Origin: Laceyella putida
Lineage (GTDB): Bacteria > Bacillota > Bacilli > Thermoactinomycetales > Thermoactinomycetaceae
Direction: 5' to 3'
Length of the DNA: 64,000 nucleotides
Assembly: GCF_042665195.1 (NCBI RefSeq)
Contig: NZ_JBHTBW010000062.1
Location: 1 to 64,000, forward strand
Every line of letters begins with the position of its first letter. Positions within the stretch are counted from its first letter, which is position 1. The notes beneath the pieces were generated by a model, which worked only from the letters and a program-made list of their open reading frames with translations, searched no databases and was not told the DNA's origin. Below, piece after piece: positions 41,560 to 50,166 of this stretch. Both the position numbers and the translations under genes were made by a program.

Positions 41560-41667
41560 ACTAACATAAAGTCATTTACGACAAAAAAGTGGGCGATAAG
41601 TAAGCCCAACAAGGAGTGGCGTTGAAAAACAACGTTTTACTGAAATCAAATGAAGGTGGGGTTTGGA

Positions 41668-42330
41668 ATGGGTTTTTTGGACAAAATATTCGGAAATCCA
41701 TCTGATAAGGAGACGAAGCATATGGCAGATACCGTGAAAGATTTCTATACGGCTGTGGCGGAGAGACGGTCCATCTACGGAATCAGCAAAGAGGCGGTCG
41801 TTTCGGATGAACGGATTCAAGAAGTGGTGAATCATGCTGTCAAGCACACACCTTCCTCCTTTAATTCCCAAAGTGCCAGAGTGGTCGTTTTATTGGGGGA
41901 ACACCATGATCAATTATGGGACATCACAAAGGAAACATTGAGGAAAATCGTGCCGGCAGACCAATTTGGCTCAACAGAGGAGAAAATGAACGCCTTCCGC
42001 AACGGCTACGGCACCGTCTTATTTTTTGAAGATCAGGAAGTGATTAAATCCCTGCAAGAACAATTCGCTTTATACAAAGAGAATTTTCCCGTATGGTCTG
42101 AGCAGTCTTCCGGCATGCTTCAATTTGTGATCTGGACCTCCTTGGAACTTGAGGGATTCGGAGCCACCTTGCAACACTATAATCCGCTCATCGATGATGA
42201 AGTGAAACAAAAATGGAACATTCCGGACAGTTGGAAGTTGATCGCCCAAATGCCATTTGGCAAACCGACGGCACCGGCGGGGGAGAAGACATTCAAACCG
42301 CTGGAAGAACGCGTGAAATTCTTCAAATAA
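41668..42330 (+). CDS. Nitroreductase family protein
   Basis: About 220-residue FMN-dependent oxidoreductase. Seen: AERRSIYGISKEAVVSDERI (FMN-phosphate Arg), HTPSSFNSQSARVVVL, and a C-terminal AQMPFGKPTAPAGEKTF. This is the oxidoreductase YhaN/HBN1-like branch of the nitroreductases. ATG 41668 after AAGGTGG; ATG 41650 is an alternative. Composition is back to the chromosomal norm. Confidence 0.9.
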   Translation: MGFLDKIFGNPSDKETKHMADTVKDFYTAVAERRSIYGISKEAVVSDERIQEVVNHAVKHTPSSFNSQSARVVVLLGEHHDQLWDITKETLRKIVPADQFGSTEEKMNAFRNGYGTVLFFEDQEVIKSLQEQFALYKENFPVWSEQSSGMLQFVIWTSLELEGFGATLQHYNPLIDDEVKQKWNIPDSWKLIAQMPFGKPTAPAGEKTFKPLEERVKFFK

Positions 42331-42374
42331 TTGACGGCAGTTGCGAACCAACATAAGGATGTTTGTTCAAAAGC

Positions 42375-42418
42375 AAAACCTGATTTCCTTTGCCTAAATG
42401 AAGGGAATCAGGTTTTTT
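42375..42418 (+). terminator. Nitroreductase terminator
   Basis: AACCTGATT-TCC (42377-42388) pairs with GG-AATCAGGTT (42403-42414), then T6. Confidence 0.8.
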
Positions 42419-42517
42419 ATTTGAAAAACGCTTTAAACTTTGAATGGTTATAGGGTCCCATCAAAAATTGCACTAATCCACGGTGAATGAATTCATACTT
42501 TTTGGAATATAGGGACT

Positions 42518-42599
42518 TATAATATAATTTCTGTAAACAAGCGAATCAGCAGTGTTGATTATGCATTAATCCAACAACCCAAATCTGATAAATCAACAC
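42518..42599 (+). promoter_or_regulatory. Promoter region and inverted repeat upstream of the PRD regulator
   Basis: TATAAT sequences overlap at 42518-42523 and 42523-42528 with a poor -35. GTGTTGATT (42552-42560) and AATCAACAC (42591-42599) form a perfect 9-bp inverted repeat with a 30-base gap between promoter and start codon; it could be an operator or a leader hairpin. Confidence 0.4.
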
Positions 42600-42630
42600 A
42601 CTTGCGAGCAAATGATTCAGGAGGAAAAGC

Positions 42631-44493
42631 ATGCTATTAACATCTCGCTCGGTTAAACTGTTGTGCATGATTTTAAATTCACCCGAACCGATACGAATCA
42701 AAGATATGGCCCGGGAGTTGCAAGTGAGCGAGCGCACGGTGAAATACGATCTTGAATCTGTTCGATATTGGTTGCAGGATCAGCAAGTGGAGTTGCACTC
42801 AAAACCGAACAAAGGGATTTGGATCGATCAAGAGTCAACTCTCCGGAGTCGTTTAACGGACCTGTTGGAAAAAAGGGAACTGACGGATGTGGTTCTTCCT
42901 CCTCAAGAACGGGTCAGATATTTGATGATGGAGTTATTGCCCCATGACGGTTATTTCAAAATCGATGGGTTGGCCAAGAAGCTGAATGTGAGTCGGAATA
43001 CACTCGTCTCCGATTTGTCCGTGGCGGAAAGCGTCCTGGAAAACTGGAATGTGCGGGTGGAACGAAGTCGCTTGGGCATTCGGTTGGAGTGCACGGAAAT
43101 CAATCGGCGCTTGGCCCTGGAGCATACGGTTCAGGAGATGCTGAGTGGCAGTGACATGTTTGATATTGTGCAAGCCATCATTCAGGAAAGTGAGATACCA
43201 CTGTGGGTGAGCAGCGTGATGGAAAAGTTCCGCTTATCGCGGGATGATCTTGCATCGGTCTTTCACGCCGTCAGGCAGATTGCGGAACAATGCGAAAAAG
43301 CGATGGGCATGGAGTTTACAGATCGCGCCGTGATTGGCATCTTTATTCGCCTCTGTATCGTGATTCACCGCTTGCGCTCGGATCATGAAGTGGCCTATGA
43401 GGCGAGCGAACTGCTTGACATGAAGAAAGGCGAGGTATTTCGCCTTTTTCAACAGACGCTCACCTCGTTGTCCGCTGCCATCGGTTTGGCGATATCCGAA
43501 CATGAAGTCTTGTTTATCAGTCGACCAGCCATGGGGGGAATCGCTTCCCTGACCAAACAGGGACAAGTCGATGTTTATGCTTTAACCTTAGAGCTTATCA
43601 CCCAAGTAAGTCAGCAGATGGAGATAGATTTTCGCCAAGATGTTCGCTTGCTTGAACATTTATTAGCCCATATGACGGATAAATTGCTTAAGCGCCAACG
43701 CGGAGTGGTCGAACCCAATCCCTTGATGTCGGAGATTACCCGTCTGTATCCGGATATGTTCAAGGTGGTCAAACAGGTGTGCCGGCGCATGTTTGGAAAT
43801 CGGGAGATGCATCTCGCAGATGCTGATATCGGCTATATCGTGTTGCATTTTCTCGCGTCGCTCAAGCGAAAGCAGGAGATGAAACGGATCAAGGCTTTGG
43901 TTGTCTGTGGGACGGGCAGGGGAACCGCACAATTTCTAAAGACGATTCTTGAGCAAGAGATTCGGCACCTACATGTGATCGGGTGTTGTTCAGCCATCGG
44001 TCTCGAACACCAGATCCAGTCCCAAGAACCCGATTTGGTGATCAGTGTCGTCAATGTCAAAGTAACGGTTCCCGCGGTGGTGGTGAACAGGTTCCCCACC
44101 AAGCAAGACTTTGCTTCGATCGAACAAGTGATTGCGGAATTGCGCATGAATCAGCCTGTTTCGCTCACTGCGGATTCGTTAAATGGGGATCGGCCTGCCA
44201 TGGAGCAAATGATGCAGGAAGTGATCTGTAAAGGATTTGAGCTGAGTCGAACCGTTTTGTCCGAAATGGGCGAGGGGTTGAGTGAGCAACGGGCGGAAGG
44301 GTTAACGCTGCATCTGATGCTGATGGTGAATCGCTTGGCGTTTGGATTGACGTATGAGAGCCCGCGCGTTGAACCGGAGTGGGAAATGGAACCATTGGCC
44401 ACGATTCGCGCCAAATTGGTGCGGATCATGCAAGAGAAAAAGTTGGTTGTGCCTGAGAGCGAACTGGATGCGATCCTTTGTTACTTTGTCTGA
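42631..44493 (+). CDS. PRD-containing transcriptional activator (BglG/MtlR-like)
   Basis: 620 residues: two N-terminal helix-turn-helix domains (IRIKDMARELQVSERTVKYD; LAKKLNVSRNTLVSDLSVAE), two PRD domains (about 180-400) with conserved His candidates for PTS-dependent phosphorylation (IVIHRLRSDHE; LEHLLAHMTD), an EIIB-like segment (ALVVCGTGRGTAQFLKTIL) with a Cys, and a C-terminal part without an EIIA domain. Such regulators switch catabolic operons in response to PTS flux. It starts the gene block to 49.3 kb and most likely controls it. Confidence 0.92.
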   Translation: MLLTSRSVKLLCMILNSPEPIRIKDMARELQVSERTVKYDLESVRYWLQDQQVELHSKPNKGIWIDQESTLRSRLTDLLEKRELTDVVLPPQERVRYLMMELLPHDGYFKIDGLAKKLNVSRNTLVSDLSVAESVLENWNVRVERSRLGIRLECTEINRRLALEHTVQEMLSGSDMFDIVQAIIQESEIPLWVSSVMEKFRLSRDDLASVFHAVRQIAEQCEKAMGMEFTDRAVIGIFIRLCIVIHRLRSDHEVAYEASELLDMKKGEVFRLFQQTLTSLSAAIGLAISEHEVLFISRPAMGGIASLTKQGQVDVYALTLELITQVSQQMEIDFRQDVRLLEHLLAHMTDKLLKRQRGVVEPNPLMSEITRLYPDMFKVVKQVCRRMFGNREMHLADADIGYIVLHFLASLKRKQEMKRIKALVVCGTGRGTAQFLKTILEQEIRHLHVIGCCSAIGLEHQIQSQEPDLVISVVNVKVTVPAVVVNRFPTKQDFASIEQVIAELRMNQPVSLTADSLNGDRPAMEQMMQEVICKGFELSRTVLSEMGEGLSEQRAEGLTLHLMLMVNRLAFGLTYESPRVEPEWEMEPLATIRAKLVRIMQEKKLVVPESELDAILCYFV

Positions 44494-44509
44494 GAAGAGG
44501 AGAAGGCGG

Positions 44510-45634
44510 ATGGATCTGCTCATTGTGAATGGAATCGTGTTGGACCCGTCTCAGGGCATCTGTGGTCCGTTTGATGTCGGCGTAACGGAAGGCAAAATAG
44601 CCGATTGGTTTGCGCCGGGGACGGTTCAGGCGGGGTTGGCGACAGAAGTGGTGGATGCGGCGGGTTGTTTTGTGGTGCCGGGACTGATCGATCTGCACAC
44701 CCATGTTTTTGAACGGCGGACCGCATTGGGCATCAAGGCGGATAAGGTTGGCATCCGACAAGGCGTAACCACGCTTGTGGATGCGGGGAGCACAGGTTCC
44801 CGCGATTTTCCGGCCTTCCTGAGGGAAGTCGTGGAGCTTAATCAGACGCAAGTGCTGTTGTGGATCAATATCGCATCGCAAGGGTTGTGTGATGGTCGGT
44901 CTGAACTGGCTGATCTCAGTCTGTTGAAACCGGACGAAACCGAACGGCTCATCAAGCAATTTCCGCTGATACGGGGGATCAAAGCGCGCATGAGTCGATC
45001 AGTGGTGAAAGATAGCGGTTTGCAACCGTTGGTCATGGCCAAGCGCCTTGCCCAGAGAGTGGGATTGCCGGTCATGGTTCATATTGGAAACGCGCCACCA
45101 AAACTGGGGGAGATATTGGATCTGCTCGACAGCGGGGATGTGGTGACACATGCGTTTCATGGAAAGCAGGGTGGGCTTCTGGATGAGAATGGACAGTTGA
45201 TTCCCGAAGCGGTTTGCGCAATGGAGCGTGGGGTGTTGTGGGATGTGGGCCATGGCAGTTCCAGTTTCAGCTTTCAAACAATGAAGCGCATCAAAGAACT
45301 GGGCCTGTCTCCTTTTTCGATCAGCACAGATATCTACTGCGAAAACATTCGGGGTCCTGTACACAGCTTGATTACGACGATGAACAAATACTTGGCCATG
45401 GGCTACCCTTTGGAGGACGTCATCGCGGCGGTCACTTGGAGGCCTGCCCGCATCTTGGGGCTGGCTGATGAATTGGGCACGCTAAAAAAAGATACGGTGG
45501 CTGATCTCACGATATTAAAATGGATCGCCGAGCCGATCACGCTGGTTGATTCCGAAGCCGAGCAAATGGTGGGAAACCCTTATTTGCGGGCTGTAAACAC
45601 GATTAAATCAGGAAAGGTATGGAGACATGATTGA
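44510..45634 (+). CDS. Amidohydrolase/deacetylase family metallohydrolase (EF_0837 type)
   Basis: 374 residues, dihydroorotase-like TIM-barrel amidohydrolase: metal site GLIDLHTHVFE, carboxylated-Lys candidate in IRGIKARMSRSV, VMVHIGNAPP, THAFHGK and a terminal Asp in ISTDIYCEN. Homologues next to DgaE/DgaF genes are thought to remove an acyl group from an amino-sugar acid. ATG 44510 follows GAGGAGAAGG; the longer frame overlaps the regulator and is not coding. It overlaps the next gene by 8 bases. Confidence 0.9.
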   Translation: MDLLIVNGIVLDPSQGICGPFDVGVTEGKIADWFAPGTVQAGLATEVVDAAGCFVVPGLIDLHTHVFERRTALGIKADKVGIRQGVTTLVDAGSTGSRDFPAFLREVVELNQTQVLLWINIASQGLCDGRSELADLSLLKPDETERLIKQFPLIRGIKARMSRSVVKDSGLQPLVMAKRLAQRVGLPVMVHIGNAPPKLGEILDLLDSGDVVTHAFHGKQGGLLDENGQLIPEAVCAMERGVLWDVGHGSSSFSFQTMKRIKELGLSPFSISTDIYCENIRGPVHSLITTMNKYLAMGYPLEDVIAAVTWRPARILGLADELGTLKKDTVADLTILKWIAEPITLVDSEAEQMVGNPYLRAVNTIKSGKVWRHD

Positions 45635-46001
45635 GCAGCTGATTCAAGAGATTGCCACACACAAGCCGCTCCTTCCACAGGAAAAAACGGAATTGCAGAC
45701 ATTGCTTGTCCGGATCAAAGAACAGACTGAGAAGATGGCGTTGTCTCTGTCGCATGATCGTTGGATGGCGCTAGCCGTTCATGTGTTAGCTTTTATGAGG
45801 CGGATGGAGGAAGGGGAATGCCTCCCGCCAGTCGAGCAAGAATTGTGGGACCAAGTAAGCGAGGAAATGAAAGGGCTCAGCCGGAAGGTTCTTGAAGCCT
45901 ATGGCCGGGATAAAAACTTGAACATTACCAATATTGAGATATTATTGCTGGCCTTGCATTTTGCTGCGGCAAAACTGGAACAACAGGAGGATACGAAGTG
46001 A
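45627..46001 (+). CDS. Small PRD-domain protein (EF_0829 type)
   Basis: 124-residue helical protein consisting of a single PRD-like domain (DRWMALAVHVLAFMRRMEEG; ITNIEILLLALHFAAAKLEQ). It has no DNA- or RNA-binding part, so it may sense phosphorylation state and act on the PRD regulator or on the transporter proteins. Always found, as far as I recall, with the SFCGS/DUF4310-4312 genes. Confidence 0.8.
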   Translation: MIEQLIQEIATHKPLLPQEKTELQTLLVRIKEQTEKMALSLSHDRWMALAVHVLAFMRRMEEGECLPPVEQELWDQVSEEMKGLSRKVLEAYGRDKNLNITNIEILLLALHFAAAKLEQQEDTK

Positions 46002-46363
46002 CTCGAACAGTGAAAGTGGTCATTGGTGACCGATTGGGCAAGGGGCAGAAGGTGGCGCGGGGTGTTGAGCAGGCCGGCGGTTTTCCCATCTTGATTCCCG
46101 GCGTGGGGGCGGACATGAAGGTGGGGGATGTGATGAAAAAAGAAGATGCCGATTTTGGCATATGTTTCTGCGGCAGCGGCGGCGCTGGCGCCATCACGGC
46201 CCAAACGAAATACAAGGTTCCGGTTGAGTATGGATTGCGTTCGATTGAAGCGGGAATCACCGCGCTGCGCAAGGGCAAAAAAGTGGTGGGATTTGGATTT
46301 ATGGATACGGATGAGCTGGGGCGGAGGCTGACTGAAGAGTATATCAACATCACAGGAGGGTAA
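45998..46363 (+). CDS. SFCGS family glycine-rich protein (DUF2620)
   Basis: 121 residues with the family signature CFCGSGGAGAITAQT (about 51-64) in an alpha/beta fold; VVIGDRLGKGQ at the start. The Cys and glycine loop recall PTS EIIB phosphate loops, which is an inference. GTG 45998 overlaps the previous stop (GTGA) and has AGGAGG before it. Confidence 0.88.
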   Translation: MTRTVKVVIGDRLGKGQKVARGVEQAGGFPILIPGVGADMKVGDVMKKEDADFGICFCGSGGAGAITAQTKYKVPVEYGLRSIEAGITALRKGKKVVGFGFMDTDELGRRLTEEYINITGG

Positions 46364-46366
46364 CCG

Positions 46367-46705
46367 ATGCTGCGAGTTTTGACCCATACTTTCACATTGA
46401 CGGGAGCGGGAGAAACAAAGGAAAGTGCCTTTAACCAAATCTTTGCCCAGGTGAAAAGCAAGGTTGCGCAAGAAATCGAGGGATTGGCCATCCGCATTGA
46501 ACCTGAGCGCATGGACATCGTTCATGCCAAGAAAACCATCCATACGGAACGCTTTCTGGGATTCTTGTTTCCCAGAAAGCGGAACCGTTATGAGATTACG
46601 GTGAACCTTACGGTTCAATTGCGAGTGATTGATGTGGCAAAGATTGACTTTGATACAGAAGAAGAACAGCTGACTCGGGTCCAACATCTGATCCGGATGG
46701 AATAA
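46367..46705 (+). CDS. DUF4312 family protein
   Basis: 112 residues, alpha/beta, soluble (TFTLTGAGETKESAFNQIFA; YEITVNLTVQLRVIDVAKID). Conserved partner of SFCGS and DUF4311/4310; no biochemical role known. 3 bases after the SFCGS gene. Confidence 0.88.
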   Translation: MLRVLTHTFTLTGAGETKESAFNQIFAQVKSKVAQEIEGLAIRIEPERMDIVHAKKTIHTERFLGFLFPRKRNRYEITVNLTVQLRVIDVAKIDFDTEEEQLTRVQHLIRME

Positions 46706-46730
46706 AGCCACTGATCGAAGGGGAGAGCAT

Positions 46731-47516
46731 ATGGAGACGTTGATCGTTATCTTGGAATCCATGGTTATCGGGGCGCTCGTCGGCTTTGGCGTGGGGGCCG
46801 GGGCGGCCAGGATGTTTCATGCGCCACGCATACAAGGGATGGGTGCGTTCCGGACGTTTGGGGAATTGAATGCTTGCGAAGGGGAACCGATTTCGCACTT
46901 TTCATTCGGGTTGGGTTTTTTGTTCAATTCATGGGCTTCCGTTGTGGGGGCTGGGGCTTTTACGCAAGATGTGGAGCACCGGATTATTCCGAACTGGGCG
47001 GCGGCTGTCTTATTGTGGAGAAACAGAAAGGTTGAAGAAACCTTGCATCATCCCAAAAAGATGGCGGTTGCCGGTGCGATTGTCGGAGTGATCGTCGTGA
47101 CTGTGCTCAATTCCACCGCGGCCTCGATCCCTGAATCGATGCAAAAGGTGGCTACGGCGGTTCTCATTCCCGCGGCGGATTGGTTGATTAATCCGATCAT
47201 GCCGATCGTATTCTGGACGGCGGCGATGGATGCCGGCAAACGGACAGGCATCTGGGGGACGGTGCTGGGCGGGATGGCCCATTTGATTATGGGGAATGCG
47301 GTGCCGGGCATCGTCTTGGGCATTCTCATCGGTAAAGGGGTAGATGACAGCGGTTGGAACAAAATTACCAAAGCCCTTGTGATTGCGGTGATCATGCTGT
47401 TTATTCTCAGTGGGTTCTTCCGTGGGTTTGATGTGAAGTTGCTGGAGAGCATGCAGTTGGAAATTCCCCAAGGACTCATCGATTTGCATCAATTGTTTGG
47501 CTTGGAGGTGAAGTGA
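46731..47516 (+). CDS. DUF4311 family membrane protein
   Basis: 261 residues with about seven hydrophobic helices, Gly-rich start (GALVGFGVGAGAARMFHAPR) and the block MGAFRTFGELNACEGEPISH. Probably one of two membrane subunits of an uptake or exchange system. ATG 46731 with AAGGGGAGAG upstream. Confidence 0.88.
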   Translation: METLIVILESMVIGALVGFGVGAGAARMFHAPRIQGMGAFRTFGELNACEGEPISHFSFGLGFLFNSWASVVGAGAFTQDVEHRIIPNWAAAVLLWRNRKVEETLHHPKKMAVAGAIVGVIVVTVLNSTAASIPESMQKVATAVLIPAADWLINPIMPIVFWTAAMDAGKRTGIWGTVLGGMAHLIMGNAVPGIVLGILIGKGVDDSGWNKITKALVIAVIMLFILSGFFRGFDVKLLESMQLEIPQGLIDLHQLFGLEVK

Positions 47517-47517
47517 G

Positions 47518-48165
47518 TTGGATGAGCGGAACCAAGGATTTTGGTATTCGGAGAAGGCGTTCATTTTATTTGCCGCTTGCCTGTCGGCGAGGATATTTGC
47601 GGGAACTCATCTGTACTATGTTTACCATATTGGCGCATTTAATGAGATTGCCGTGGTGGCCATGTTGGAAGCGGGTATGAAGGGAGGCGGTTATGGGGCG
47701 GCGGCGGCATTTGGTGCCAGCTTCTTGTTTGCCCGTGTGTTGAAAGGTCCGTTGGTAGGGATTCTGGATATTGGTGGCGCCCTGCAAACAGGTGTAGGCA
47801 TCGGGATTCCCGCCCTTATGCTGGCCGTGGGAATCACTGCGCCGCTCACCTCCTTTCCGCTTTCGCTGGCAACAGGCGCGTTCATCGGTGCGGTGATTGG
47901 CCTTGTCATCATTCTCATCCGCAAGGTGACGATCCACTCAGCCAACTTCACCTATGGGGCGGATATCATGATGGGAGCGGGGAATGCCGCCGGGCGCTAC
48001 CTGGGCCCGCTGATTGTCATTGCCGCCATCATGGCCTCGATTCCGGTCGGGATTGGCGCAACGGTGGGAGCCGCTGTTTTTTATGCTTATAAAAAGCCGA
48101 TTGCGGGTGGAGCGATTTTAGGCGCGATGGTGATGGGGGCGATTTTTCCCATCGTCGCAAAATAA
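47518..48165 (+). CDS. DUF4310 family membrane protein
   Basis: 215 residues with about six helices rich in Gly and Ala (ILDIGGALQTGVGIGIPALM; ADIMMGAGNAAGRYLGPLIV). Paired with DUF4311. TTG 47518 is right after the DUF4311 stop, with GGAGGTGA inside the end of that gene, indicating coupling and stoichiometric synthesis. Confidence 0.88.
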   Translation: MDERNQGFWYSEKAFILFAACLSARIFAGTHLYYVYHIGAFNEIAVVAMLEAGMKGGGYGAAAAFGASFLFARVLKGPLVGILDIGGALQTGVGIGIPALMLAVGITAPLTSFPLSLATGAFIGAVIGLVIILIRKVTIHSANFTYGADIMMGAGNAAGRYLGPLIVIAAIMASIPVGIGATVGAAVFYAYKKPIAGGAILGAMVMGAIFPIVAK

Positions 48166-48204
48166 CCGGGGCTGAATGAGCCTTTGCCAAAAGAGGTGGT
48201 CGTG

Positions 48205-49306
48205 ATGGGGATTTATCAGCAGTTTGGTTTGAAGCAAATCATCAATGCGAGTGGAAAGATGACAGCGTTGGGCGCGAGTGCGATTCATCCCGAGATCGCC
48301 CAAGCCATGTCGGCAGCCTCGATGGATTATGTGGACATGCAAGAACTCATGGTTGCGGTGGGCAAGGCGATTGCGGGCGTTACAGGCGCTGAGGATGGTT
48401 GCGTGACGTCGGGAGCGGCCAGTGGCATCGCGATCAGTTGCGGCCGTCATTGCGGGAACCCAGTTGACCCGCATTGAAAGGTTGCCAGATTCGGAGGGAC
48501 TTCATAATGAAATTGTCCTGCAAAAGGGGCATGCCGTTCATTTTGGTGCTTCGATCACGCAGATGATCGCTTTGGGGGGAGGGAAAGCCATGGAAGCGGG
48601 ACATGCCAATCATGTGGAAAAACGCCACCTGATGGAAGCGATCACCGACCGCACGGCCGCCCTAATGTATGTGAAGTCACACCATGCCGTGCAAAAGGGG
48701 ATGCAATCGTTGGAAACGATGCTTTCCGTAGCCCAAGAACATAAGATTCCCCTGATTGTCGATGCGGCGGCGGAAGCGGATCTGCGGCGGTATACCGCGA
48801 TGGGAGCGGATTTGGTGATTTACAGTGGCGGAAAAGCGATAGAAGGTCCCACCTCCGGCTTGATTTGTGGCCGGGCGGACTTGATTGAAGCTTGTCGCGC
48901 ACAGTACAAAGGCATTGGCCGAGCCATGAAGGTGGGAAAAGAAGCGATCATCGGGCTATTGACAGCACTGCAGCGCTACGGCACAAGAGAAGAGACAGCA
49001 CAGGCACAAAAACAGCGCATGGGTTGGCTGATAGACCAATTAACCGACATCAACGGGCTGGAGTGCCGATTGGCGCGGGATGAAGCGGGCAGGGAAATAT
49101 ACCGGGCCGAGCTGCGAATCGACGCGCAAAGATTGGGCTGGAGCGCGACGGAATTGATGAAGCGGTTGGAAGGGGGAGATCCAGCTATCTATACCCGCCA
49201 TCATTATGCCAATATGGGGATTCTTCAGATTGATCCGCGCCCCTTGTTGCCGGGTCAAGAACAAGTCATCGTGAAGCGAATCAGGGAACTGGCGGGGGCG
49301 AAATGA
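48205..49306 (+). pseudogene. dgaE: DgaE family PLP-dependent ammonia-lyase, frameshifted
   Basis: Homologue of D-glucosaminate-6-phosphate ammonia-lyase DgaE (SelA-like fold). ATG 48205 after AGAGGTGG gives GIYQQFGLKQIINASGKMTA; the frame is lost near 48437 (CAGTTGCGG), where one extra T moves reading into the frame that continues with AAVIAGTQLTRIERLPDS and runs to 49306. The PLP Lys lies in YSGGKAIEGPTSG. Removing one base restores about 366 residues. A sequencing error cannot be excluded. The partner aldolase dgaF is missing downstream. Confidence 0.85.
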
Positions 49307-49373
49307 TGAAAATTCAATTTAACAGACTTACGCGATAAATGACCCGATTCTAAAGTGGTTGGATGAATGACAC

Positions 49374-49408
49374 TTGTTCGGTATCGCCAAGATGGGGATA
49401 TCGAACAA
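49374..49408 (+). terminator. Hairpin ending the dga-type operon
   Basis: TTGTTCGGTATC (49374-49385) pairs with GATATCGAACAA (49397-49408), 11 of 12, followed by ACTTTCTTTT. Confidence 0.6.
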
Positions 49409-49422
49409 ACTTTCTTTTCTAG

Positions 49423-49617
49423 AAGTCGCTAGGACAAGATGACCAGGTAACGCATGAGCTGTTCAGAAACCTCCTTGATGCCGCGGAGTCGCATGAAACG
49501 GTGGAAATCATGTATCATCCGGCATACTTGGATGAGCCGATCCTGACTGATTCACGGCTTAACGCCTGGATCAGAGAGAAAAACATGGAATTGGCTATGT
49601 TTAGAGAGATGGATTGA
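49423..49617 (+). pseudogene. 3' fragment of a YdjC/ChbG-type carbohydrate deacetylase
   Basis: About 64 codons without a start: GQDDQVTHELFRNLLDAAES, then HETVEIMYHPAYLDEPILTD and a stop at 49615. The H-P-A-Y-x-D-E block matches, from memory, the C-terminal part of YdjC/ChbG deacetylases, which act on N-acetylated sugars. The upstream part is gone; the neighbouring DgaE gene is also damaged. No other gene lies in 49307-49741. Confidence 0.6.
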
Positions 49618-49741
49618 GCGGGAGCGGAAACCGTGGGGAACCGTGATTTCCACTTATTCCTTCACGGCGGCGGGCGGGTATACTTTTCCGCGCATGATCA
49701 AACATCCCTTTTCATAGAGATAGTCTTAAGAAGGGGTGACA

Positions 49742-50017
49742 ATGATGCAACAACGCGGGTTATCCATATTGTGCGGGGCGGCTTGCTTTTGCTTGGGACT
49801 GGCCAAATTGCCCCTCCACTTCCAATCTGGGATCGTTTCCCTGTTTGTGGCGTTGTGGTTGGTGATGATGGGATTCTTCCTGATCGCCAACCTGAATGAC
49901 CTGATAAGGCAAATTCGTCTCGAACAGCGGAGAAAAGAAGCGGAGCGCCGACGGCAGTGGCTGGAGGCCGAACGGCAGTGGAAACGGCAGCGGCGCCTGG
50001 CCGTTTATCAGAGATAA
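49742..50017 (+). CDS. Small membrane protein with charged tail
   Basis: 91 residues: two hydrophobic helices (about 6-24 and 29-48) and a long Arg/Gln-rich coiled tail (RRKEAERRRQWLEAERQWKR). AAGGGGTGAC precedes ATG 49742. Function unknown. Confidence 0.6.
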   Translation: MMQQRGLSILCGAACFCLGLAKLPLHFQSGIVSLFVALWLVMMGFFLIANLNDLIRQIRLEQRRKEAERRRQWLEAERQWKRQRRLAVYQR

Positions 50018-50046
50018 GAGCGACATGCGCGAGTATCAATCCAGTG

Positions 50047-50089
50047 CAAGCCAAAGCATTCCGGCATGGGAAGCTTTGGCTTGTTTTTT
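50047..50089 (+). terminator. Terminator
   Basis: CAAGCCAAAGC (50047-50057) is the exact inverted copy of GCTTTGGCTTG (50073-50083), followed by T6. Confidence 0.9.
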
Positions 50090-50166
50090 GTGAACAGATA
50101 GGTTTTGAGCGGAAATTATTGTAATATATGATTGAAGACTAATAGGGAAGAAAGAAGGGAAAGTAC

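Noticed and set aside
48422..49306. Second DgaE open frame as a separate gene
   Set aside because: It lacks its own ribosome binding site and is exactly the continuation of the first frame after a one-base shift.
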